A DNA stretch of 64,000 bases from Tulasnella sp. 424 (Eukaryota > Basidiomycota > Agaricomycetes > Cantharellales > Tulasnellaceae), in NCBI GenBank assembly GCA_019633425.1, contig WSUB01000084.1, forward strand, positions 109,015 to 173,014. Direction: 5' to 3'. The notes below the pieces were generated by a model, which saw only the letters and a list, made by a program, of their open reading frames with translations, had not been told where the DNA came from and did no database searches. This document shows positions 41,649 through 51,266 of the stretch, in pieces. Every line of letters starts with the position of its first letter. Within the stretch, counting starts at the first letter, position 1. Made by a program: the position numbers and the translations under genes.

Positions 41649-44600
41649 TCATAGCACCAGATTACGAGGTAAATCAAGAATGAGAAGCATACGCCCCTGA
41701 CCTTCCAAGAGAGCAAGTCGCCCGTGAGAGAAGATAATGTCGAAACAGGGATGGTCAAATGCGCCGTTTTTGATGGGAATCCACGACAAGCGTTTGGAAC
41801 CGCACATTAACCAATTTGATGAAACACAGAGAAACCGAGGGATGATAAACTCAGGGATGTTGCATGACGTTCGGGGAGTGAGGGGATCCAAGGACGAAGT
41901 TGCCATGACATCCTGTGACAAAGCCTTAGGCCATTTCTCGGATAGATACCACTCGACCCAATCGTGTTCACCCGTCAGTGGGTTGACCAACGGTACCCGG
42001 GTCCCAGTATCCCATTGGCGAACCGTCCCGTTGTAAGTTGCAGATGCCAGAACCTTGCCGTCGGGCGAGAACGAAACCGACGTGACCCGGCCATTGTGCC
42101 CGGTCAGTGGGTCGCCCAACGGTACCCCAGTCCCAGCATCCCATAGACGAACCGTCCGGTCATCAGACCCAGATGCCAGAACCTTGCCATCTGGGGAGAA
42201 CGCAACCGACCTGACCGGCCAGCTGTGGCCGGTCAGCGGGTCGCCCAACGGTGCCCCAGTCCCCGCATCCCATAGGCGAACCATCGTGTCTTCGGACCCA
42301 GATGCTAGAACCTTGCCATCTGGCGAGAACGAAACCGATGTGACTCTCCAGCTGTGATGGGTCAGCGGGTCACCCAACGGTGCCCCCGTCCCAGCATCCC
42401 ATAGGCGAACGGTCCCGTCATCAGACGCAGAGGCCAGAACCTTCCCATCCAGCGAGAACGAAACCGAAGTGACCCTGCTCTTGTGCCCCATCAGGGGGTC
42501 TCCCAGAGGTGCCCTAGTCCCAGCATCCCATAGGCGAACCGTCTTGTCTTCAGACGCGGATGCCAGAACCTTGCCATCCGGCGAGAACAAGACCGACGAG
42601 ACACAGTCCCTGTGCCCGGTCAGCGGGCCGCCCAACGGTACCCCTGACCCAGCATCCCATAGGCGGGCCGTCCCGTCGTCAGATCCAGAGGCCAGAACCT
42701 TGCCATCTGGTGAGAACGAAACCGACGTGACCCGATCGTTTTGACCGGTCAGCGAGTCGCCCAACGGTGTCCCCGTCCCAGCATCCCATAGGTGAGCCGT
42801 CTCATCGTCAGACGCGGATGGTTGAACCTTGCCATCCAGCGAGAACGAAACCGACATGACCGTATAGTTGTGACCGGTCAGCGGGTCACCTAACAGTAGT
42901 GCCCCAGTCCTAGCATCCCATAGGCGAACCGTCCCGTCGTAAGACGCGGATGCCAGAACCTTGCCATCCGGCGAGAATGAAACTGACGTCACCCAGCCAT
43001 TGTGCCCGGTCAGCGAGTCGCTCAACGGAGTCCTGGTCCCGGCGTCCCATAGGCAAACTGTCCCGTCGTAAGTTGCAGACGCTAGGACTTTGCCATCCGG
43101 CGAGAACGAAACCGACGTGATCCAGTCACTGTGCCCGGTCAGCGGGTCGCCCAACGGTGTTCCAGTCCCAGCATCCCATAGGCGAACCGTCCCGTCGTCA
43201 GATGCAGATGACAGAACCTTGCCATCAGGCGAGAACGAGACCGACGTGACCCGGCTCCTGTGCCCGGTCAGCGGATCGCCCAACGGTGCCCCAGTTCCAG
43301 TATCCCATAGGCGAATCGTTCGGTCATCAGACGCAGATGCCAGAAGCTTGCCATCTGGCGAGAACGAAACCGACCTAACTGGCCAGCTGTGACCGGTCAG
43401 CGGGTCGCCCAATGGTGCACCAGTCCTAGCATCCCATAGGCGAACCGTCTTGTCTTCAGACGCAGATGCTAGAACCTTGCCATCCGGCGAGAACGAAACC
43501 GACGAGACACAGTCCCTGTGCCCGGTCAGCGGGTCGCCCAAAGGTACTCCCGTCCCAGCATCCCATAGACGAAGCGTTTCGTCGTCAGATGCAGATGCCA
43601 GAACCTTCCCATCCGACGAGAACGAAACCGACGTGACACAGTCCCTGTGACCGGCCAGTGGGTCCCCCAGTGGTGTTCCAGTCCGAGTGTCCCATAGGCG
43701 AATCGTGCTGTCATCAGACCCAGATGCCAGAACCTTGCCATCAGGGGAAAACTCAACAACATTGACACGTGCGCCGGCGGTTGTGCTCCAAATGTTTCGT
43801 GGCCAGTTTGACTGTCGCTTGGGGTGCAGGATCCAACTTGCTGCTTGACCGCCATACATCTCCCACAACTTTGTTCCCGTTGGGCAGTGCGGAAGAGCTG
43901 ACGCATAGATGTGCAGCGCACCAAAGGAAATTGGCTCGCGAAATGCGGCGATAAACCGCTGTGCATCACTCCAGAGGCTTGTGAGTGAATTATCCGCTAA
44001 GCCACACTGCCACTGCTGTGAACCTCCGTCAGTTAGCTCGCTCTTCTATTATAGGTCCAACTGTCATAGATAATCTCACCAAAAGCCACTGATAGATTTG
44101 TTCCGCTACATTGAAGGCATCGGTGATAGCTCCAATCAAACTCATCACTTCGAGCCAGTAAAGGAGCTTCGTCTCGCTGACCAGCTTCAATCTGGTCAAG
44201 ATGTCATCGACGGTCTCCACCATTGGCTCTGACCACCTTATCCCCGCTGTTAAATGGATTGACCAAGAACGGCAGCAATACTGAAGGCCGCGGGGTAGGT
44301 GTCTCTCGATCATATCCTGGACTTCCGAGTTGGCCTTTGATAGGTTCGACAGATTGCAAATATTGTACCTTAGGTCTCGGTCCATGAGCCGAAGGCATAG
44401 ACCTGCGAGACGCTGGTTTTCTTGGATGGGTTCGACAAAGTACGGCTTTTGTTTGCATCGTTTTGAATCAAGCAAAAGATCGCGGATTGATGTGTGCATG
44501 AGGCGAATCGGTTTGGTTGACTGCACGGGAACGAAGAGAATGGATTTGAGGCATCCGAGAACCTCAGTATGAAGAAAATGGAGAGCTTCTTCGTGACTCA

Positions 44601-47600
44601 TCTCCCCGAAAGTGCCTGAGTCGTAGGAGAGGACAGCGATTACTTCAAGGGAGACGGGATATGGGGCCAGTGCGAGGAGTCCAAGGACCCAGGATAGGAG
44701 CCGATGCCGCATCGGGTCGTACTCCGCATCCTTGAACGCCTTTGAAAGGATTTGATCATACAGGTTGTCGAGTCCACATATCGCCGGATTTTGGAGCAAT
44801 CCCCTTAATCGAGCAACTGGGGACCCATCACCAACATGCGTGATTGCGGTTTGGGCCCACTGAAATAGGCCTTGGGACATCTCTACAAGACGGCCTACGT
44901 CTCCTGGAGAAGGCCAATTGCCTGGGAGGTTGTGGGCATCCCTGATCTGCATGCAGGCTTGAATGATGAACAGGGCGAGATCGCTAGATACGTCGGGTGC
45001 GGAGTCCAAGGCTTCTGCATGCCACTTTGTGCGTTCAAGCACGCGGAGGAGTGAGGACTCGGGGCGACAGGTAAGGAGGAATTTGACGTTAGGGGGTAAT
45101 GATGAGGAGTGTCGGTCGATGAGCTTAATAAAGTCTATGACATCTTTGGTAGTTTGGCATTCGTCGAGGGCATCAACGACAATGAGAATCGGTCGGGCCT
45201 GGTCCTTGAGTTTTCCCAAAGAGGCTACAAGGAGGATCTCGAACTGCTCATCGAGTCGTTGGTTTGCAACGTCTTCGTTCTCCCGTACACCCTGAAGGAG
45301 TGCAGTTTTGACCTCTGGGACCAGACTGCTTCCGAGCTGCCTTGCGAGTGCGCAGATCATGCGGGCGTCCAAATCGTTACGACCTCGACGGAAGTGGAAT
45401 ATCGCACAGGAGGCCCGATATTTCCAACTGTGAGCCACTGTGGACGCAATAGTGGATTTCCCCCTTCCTGCCATCCCAACAATCCAAAGAACGCGGTCGG
45501 AGGTCAACGGGCTCCTAATCCAGCTGTCGATCTTGTCCAATATCTCGATCCTGGTGCCAGGGAGGCAGGTGATATCCTCAATCGTGTTGCCCTGTCCCCC
45601 AAAATCCCCATCCCCCAGACGGTCCAGAAGACGACGTCGGTCCTTTTGTAGCTCGGGACATTCTGCAACGACAATGTCACAACATATCTCCACTATAAAA
45701 CCAAATAACCTACCAAATTCGGCTACGAGGCTGGCACCGTTCAGGCTGACCAGTAGCTACAATGTCGTTGCTAAATACTTTACCCAACCAATAAGACAGT
45801 ATATGACTAACCTCAATTTCTTCTAGTACCTTGCGGGCCGTTCTTCTACATGTCCTTAGCCCTTCTGAATTATCAGAAGGAAACAACGCGTTCTTGAGCA
45901 GCTCCGAGGAACACCACTCCGTGATACTCCCTTGCGCTGACTGAAGTTCCCTATACACGGTCTTAGTATGTACTCCGAAAATATATCTCCATTGTGGGAA
46001 GAAGGCCAGCTCACCTCTTTATTTCGGTGATGCCGGAGGCAATTTCCTCCGGTCTCCGGAAGCTCGATTGCCGCTTCACGCATTCGAGAAGAGTGGCCAA
46101 CATCCTTGCTTTCAGCCCTAGGACGTTGACTATGTCTCCGTTCTCATACATTGTCTGAGGATGTGGTGTCAGCGTAAACAGCGGTTAAAAACCCCTCACA
46201 AAATTCACCTGTATCATTCCTACCAGTGATAATCCCACGTTTGCTACAGCCGCGACATATCTTCCGACGACAGGAATGGCTTTGGATTCCACTTCCAAGC
46301 TCTTGAATATCTCGTGAGCGTACGATGCTGCTTCAGCACAGGTCATGCCTGTGGCTTCAATCGCAGTCATGCTCGAGCCATCGACTGGAACAGCGTTGAG
46401 GCTTAACAAGGCTAAGGAATGTCCTTGAGGAGTCGCATTTGGAGTCTAAGGATATAGGTCAGACATAGCTGAAATCACAACGGAGTAGAAGGATATGGCC
46501 CGCTTACATGGAGGTTCGTGCTAAAGCCTTCTCCCCCGCCGTATTGAACAATGGATGGAGCACAAGGTATCGACTCGGAACCAGATCGGATCGTATTGGT
46601 GTATCCATCCAGCTAGGTTGGCAGAGTGCGTGAATCAGTATCTGCATTAAAAGTCGAGCTTTTGTGAACACTAACCTCCCCGAGAACTTCTCGCATCGTA
46701 GGTCGTGCCGAGGGAGTCTTGCTCCAACAACGGCGTATTAGAGTCCAGAGGGGATCAGAAGCCGGTAGATCTGGGTGGTCCTCTGGCCTAGGTGGTTGAT
46801 ATTGTGTCGCCTGCAACATGACGTTGAGTCCACGAAGCTTGAAATATGGAGGGTTTCCGCTCATGACCTAGCGCAGATTTCGATATCAAGAATCCGATCA
46901 CTGTCTGCAACTTGAACGAACCCACAGTGAGAATCAGACCCCCAAAAGCATAGACGTCGGTCTCAAGGCTTGGTCTAGCCTTTTCTCCGATAAAAAGTTC
47001 GCCAGCCATGTAATTGAGAGTCCCTTTTACAGTCTCGCTGGTGGTAAGTCCGCTGGATTCACCAAAATCGTCAAGTAACCGACTCAAGCCAAAGTCAGAA
47101 AGCGAGGCTTCATAGGAATCATTAATAAGCACGTTCTCAGGCTTGATGTCGGCATGGCAGATGGGAGGTGTTTGTGAATGGAGATGATCCAGCGCACAAC
47201 CCGCTTGATAAACCTATCGAAGTCTCGTCAGGAATGTCACCGGGAGAGAGAATACTGCCAATGTCAACACACAAGTCGAAGCTTGTCGAGTCTTGAGAGG
47301 CCAGGAGCTTTCAGTAAGTAGTCCTTTAGGTTCCCATGACGACACCAAGGGCTAATAATGCGTGGCCGGGGTTTCGAGCGATAGCCGAGCAATGGATGCA
47401 GGTTTCGGTGCGTGGTTTGGCTCCAGGCGAGCACTTCCCGTTTCATGCGCTGGGAGAAGCATATAACAATGTAAGATCATATCATATCTGTACAGATAGC
47501 CGAAAACACCCACTATGTCCGGTCTCCCCCTTAAAGTCTCCGGATCGGTTTGTCGGTCTTTCGGGATAGGGATCTTGAGTTCTTTGATAGCAACTTCGAC

Positions 47601-47741
47601 TTGCACGCCATCAGGTCTTGTCCAAACGCCGTGATAGATATCGGCGTAGCCCGCGGATAGCAGCGGGCGATCGGGGACTTGGATATCTCCGGCGAGCTCT
47701 TCGACTTGTCGTTCCAGTTGTACAAGCGGCCCCGTATCCAT
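41649..47741 (-). CDS. kinase - helical (HeLo/MLKL-NTD-like) - NACHT - WD40 NLR protein 1
   Basis: Eleven exons join in phase to 1,832 aa: 47741-47514, 47449-47273, 47213-46926, 46867-46676, 46612-46508, 46445-46209, 46154-46015, 45950-45812, 45756-45714, 45662-44080, 44015-41649. The kinase (about 1-295) has VAIKEL, HADIKPENVLI (HxD), DFGLSR, an AGE in place of APE, DVYAFGG and CWSKTPSARPTM. It looks catalytically competent. A short linker leads to a helical domain (about 350-515) with the Gly-rich hydrophobic start KAIPVVGRYVAAVANVGL. The NACHT has Walker A GMAGRGKS (about 579-586) and VVDALDEC. Fourteen WD40 repeats and a unique tail ending LILDLPRNLVL follow. Fungal NLRs of this type sense non-self or damage and can trigger cell death. 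The first Met before the kinase was chosen as start; a further upstream exon is possible. Confidence 0.85.
41975..43790 (-). repeat. 14 near-identical WD40 repeats, about 129-bp unit (NLR 1)
   Basis: The period is about 43 codons with the frame xxVTSVSFSPDGKVLASxSxDxTVRLWDAGTGxPLGDPLTGH (x marks variable positions). The DNA is nearly as similar as the protein. Variation clusters just after GH (RDC, SWP, RSR, SDW, NGW, NYT, NDR, KSR, SWR, NGR) and after the S-D/E-D turn. Such pattern and identity are typical of HET-E/HNWD-type sensors undergoing repeat shuffling. Confidence 0.9.
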
Positions 47742-50426
47742 CGGTGTTGAATACAGATATGCGCTCAGGTCTAGAAAATAGCTTTTAGCTCGTTGGGCAC
47801 TGTCGTGAACGAGGGTGGTGTGGACACAGGTCAGCGAACCCAACCAACGACTACCCCGGCGCTTGCGTGGCGATCGCCAAATCTCCGACTTTCGTACCTC
47901 TGTGCTTGAAATGGTAGAAGAGAGACGTTGAATTTGCACACAAGGTTTGGAGTGGCGGTGAAGGGCGAACCGCGCCGCGTGCATCGCACAGACTTGTTCC
48001 AACGCCTGGACTTCCCCACGTTTTTCGAAGCCACAAATTCTGCATACGGAACGGCTGTTTACCGTCCCTCAGTCTGCAAAGCATATCACGCCGAACAACA
48101 AACACCTATATATGATTGGCGGCGCAATCTAAGAGTACGTGTGATGATCCCTTCTGGTACCGTCATCCTCTACTGCGAGGGTGCGTAGGCTCCCGAACGG
48201 CACACAAGGATAGTAATATATTATATATTCCCTTTCGATATTGTGACACCATCGCATTTTCTGGGACGCATAATGTATTATATAGGCGTAGGATGCCTAG
48301 ACGCTCTCATTGTTGGATTTGTCGTGGGGTCTATGTTTGCGCTTTCTGTGCCGATAGCATGAGTCGGGAACGATTGATCCTAGTCGATAGCCACACGAAG
48401 AACGACGGCAATCCAACGACTTCGCATAGTTACATATTACTACATTACGGTCCAAGAACCTCTGCGACTGGTTTCTGTTGCAACTTGACTATTTCGGCTG
48501 CTTCCTTGAGCTCGCCTGCAGGGACGTAGCCAAAATACCGATGGAATCGGCCTGTAACGATGCCTACGGCGAAATCGTCATTCTGATCTAACAAGCAGCG
48601 TAGAGCGAGCGTTGGGATGGGATTTGAGGCTGAGGGCACCGCTCCGTAAAAGGGTTTGTTTTGGGGAGGGAAAGTGACTGCGACAGACGAAACATGGCAA
48701 ACGACGTTGCTGTTAGAATTGCTGTCGATGAGGGTACTGGTTATTTGGTGGTAGAAGTCAACGGTGTTCACCTAATTGGAGGGTTCCAACTACGCCGTGA
48801 AGCTGATCCCGTTTCCGAATAACCGGGCGCGTATCTGTCTTGGGAACTCTTTCTGTCGGCAATCTTGCATCTTCATTGCCAATCGACTCTGAACGAAGGT
48901 CCTCTACGGCTTTCGACATCGCTCCCGACCGGTCCTATCCACTACCTTCTCGACGCGGTTGCGCGAGAGAGGGTACCGCTTTGGTGTAGCTGCTGAAGAT
49001 ACGAAGCGACAGTGTCTCGACGTAGTTTTCCCCGGTTACGCCGAACGGGAACAAGTGCCAAAGTCCTCTGAGACACCATGCGGTAATGCGAAAACGCTAC
49101 TGGGGGGTGGAGGTAGGCGACGGTGGTGCGTGACGACCTCGATGGAAAGACGGGTCGAGTTCCGCACGGCATTCGTGGAAGATAGATGGACATATGTTTG
49201 AAGTCCTGTGATTCTTGTTCGAGGACAACGAGGAAAGTGGATCTTGCAGACTTTGAGGTACGGTCCCCAGCAATTCGTGGACGACGGGACGTTGCGCGCG
49301 TTGTGATTCTGACTGGCAAGGCCACTGGGTTGGCGAAAGCGAGGCTGATAACGGACGTTGCTCGAGCGACCTGTCACTCTCGTCACCAAGTCTCGGCTCC
49401 TGCTCCTGCTGTAGTCAACCCAAAGTCTACGCGTCCGTCCGCGCCTTTTCTTCAGCACCAGCCCCGTCTGCTATTTGAGCGTTCTAAATTCCATCACGTT
49501 TTCCCTCCATCCCGACCGGGGGTCGTTAGAGAGCCAAGATGCTCGTGCAGGGACAAGTTTGAAAGATCTTGAAGAGTGATCCACCGAGCTGGGATGGCGT
49601 CCCTGGTCCCAGCGTCGTCGAGCCTCGTCCTCTAAGACCCAGAGGGGCGACCTTGGTGCGGGAGCCACGCAGGAACTTCAGGTGACCGATGGATGAGGGC
49701 GATTGCAATGGTCGTCCTTACGATGGGTGGCATCGAAGCGGTATGCTGATGAAGACGGAGGGATGAATCGGACTGCAGAGAGAATGGTGCGACGAGGAGC
49801 GTGATCCTCAGGCTGGGCTGGAATCGTCAAGGTATTTCGTTTGGTGTCACGGCCGTCCGTCGACTCTAGGGAGTAAGATAGCGATTACGGAGTAATTTTC
49901 GGTGCGGAGGGTATTCCGGAGGAGGGAGCGCTGAGAGTGGGATGAAACTTGTAAAATGGTTCGGTCTGTATCCAAACCACAGTCTAGTCGAACGTGCGTT
50001 CGGTGAGAATTAGAGCGGGACGTATGGCTAGCAGGAGAGAGTAGGAACCCACCGTCTCGTTTTAAGGATAGAGGTTGTACATTTGACCTGGCGGAGAGAC
50101 TGAGGGGTAGTGGACTTTGTCGCATCCCTTTGGTATGGGAAAACCAAACAGGGTCTCATCTACGTGCGTCCTCTTGTACCAAGCCCGAGCTGACGACGAC
50201 AGATTCGACCTGTCATAACCTTACTTCAAAATAATAGGCTTTAGAATACAAGTGCATGCTTAGTTCATTAGATATGCACAATGAAGCCATGAAAATTCAG
50301 CTACAAGACAACATACTGGGCCCGCGCCACCTTTTTCCCCCTACACCTCTAGAATGTACGTAAGCAAGCATTCGACTTTCAAATGCCGTATACAAAGTGG
50401 ACGATGCCACTGACTGCAGCTGGCGG
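47742..50426. other. 2.7-kb spacer between NLR 1 and helicase relic B
   Basis: The left end should contain the NLR 1 promoter. Overlapping short ORFs at 48950-49700 are open in several frames but have no motif. A possible small gene at 48445-48919 is listed separately. Nothing else was recognised. Confidence 0.4.
48445..48919 (-). CDS. possible small gene of unknown function
   Basis: An ATG at 48919 opens a frame (MSKAVEDLRSESIGNEDARL to GVVGTLQL). A second frame, shifted by one base, continues from about 48771 (VNTVDFYHQITSTLIDSN) to a stop at 48445 (108 codons). Both have a coding-like composition and meet at CCAATTAG/GTGAAC, which looks like an acceptor, but no donor at a sensible distance was found. 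It may be a two-exon gene, a frameshifted relic or chance. No domain was recognised. Confidence 0.3.
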
Positions 50427-50764
50427 GAGCTAATTCTAATGAGCAACCCTCGATCGGACTGAATGGTGAGGAAAGGTATGCTGACTAATCCGTCACTTCA
50501 CGTGATATCACCGCAAGAGAAGAATTCAACGGGCGCAGAATGCATCCGTTCCCGACCCTCCCCCATGACCCCAACTGATTCCCGGCCATTTATTCCATTT
50601 AAATGTTTGATACACATTCTGATTCCGTCCCGCTCACTCAAGCCCTCACACCACTCACCTTATATATTCTCATCCTTCTGATCAGTTTTGGTTTCCGCAT
50701 CCCCCTTCCTCCCCCAGTGTTACCCCTACCCTCCCTTTCCTTTTCCCCTTCCCTTCCCGCTGGC
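50427..50764 (+). repeat. helicase upstream repeat, copy B
   Basis: It starts with GGAGCTAATTCTAATGAGCA, continues CTGAATGG then GGAAAGGTATGCTGACTAATC, and carries the helicase promoter block with TATATATTCTCATC. The same start recurs at about 51216-51252, immediately before the Helitron. The same continuation recurs right after the Helitron at about 53869, so this copy is the uninterrupted (empty) version of the Helitron target. Confidence 0.8.
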
Positions 50765-51215
50765 ATGCCCAGAAAAGGTACCTGCGCCGGTCTCGTACTC
50801 ACAGGCAGATGCGAGCGCGCCGGGCTTGCCCTTTCCTTCACGACGTTTCTCTCATCAAGTGTCGCCAATGTCCCTTACTTCTTTCAGTCACCAGCAAGCG
50901 GAAAAGCACGTCAAGAGTTGGCAGCATAAGATGCTGACCAGTAATTGAGAGCTTTACTGCAACTTATGTAACTAGGCGCTCGCGGGAGTCGAGTTATTAG
51001 GCCGCGGGCTCACGGAGAGGGCCCTGCTGGAGCGGCACACCCAGTCCGACGCTCCTCGCGACCGAGCGGAACGCGACTCTGATTGGGTCGAGACACCCTT
51101 CCCTGCCTATCACGAAACCACTAAACCTCAAGAAGGTGCTGTTCGCTGCGACATCTGCCATAAAAACGCGTTGGAGGATAGGTGGGAAGAGTACATCGGC
51201 TTGGTTGGACAGACT
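50765..51215 (+). pseudogene. N-terminal fragment of the SDE3-like helicase (relic B)
   Basis: The ATG at 50765 starts MPRKGTCAGLVLTGRCERAG, matching the CCCH finger of the intact gene, but an inserted base breaks the frame soon after. The following DNA still matches the C2H2-finger exon (GCACGTCAAGAGTTGGCAGCATAA; GGCCGCGGGCTCACGGAGAGGGC) up to the EEYIGLVG stretch. It ends about 51215 where the next upstream repeat begins. No helicase core is present. Confidence 0.85.
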
Positions 51216-51252
51216 GGAGCTAATTCCAATGAGCAACCCTCGTACTGAATGG

Positions 51253-51266
51253 TCCCCGACTCTATC
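51253..51266 (+). repeat. Helitron left subterminal inverted repeat
   Basis: TCCCCGACTCTATC is perfectly inverse to 53798-53811. It is followed at once by a small palindrome, CTATCC-GTTA-GGATAG (51261-51276). Confidence 0.8.

Noticed and set aside
42055..43650. Plus-strand ORFs with repeated SGENETDVT-type peptides over both WD40 regions (also 58457-60121)
   Set aside because: They are antisense shadows of the near-identical WD40 repeats and have no other support.
41975..43790. Tandem 129-bp DNA repeat as a satellite or CRISPR-like array
   Set aside because: The unit is a multiple of three, is open in one frame and encodes a WD40 blade; the genome is eukaryotic.
44029..45693. NACHT ORF as a stand-alone gene, with a separate WD40 gene at 41649-43868 and a separate kinase gene at 46613-48002
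   Set aside because: Splice borders and phase join all of them in order into one frame, the ORF ends run into introns, and the paralog at 58180-64000 has the same exon lengths.
48942..49572. Several overlapping ORFs of 80-140 codons on both strands
   Set aside because: They are open in many frames at once in GC-rich DNA, with no motif and no exon chain.
51136..51252. Start of the Helitron protein at 51136
   Set aside because: This part is DNA of the helicase finger exon and the upstream repeat that merely stays open in the same frame; the element itself begins at 51253.
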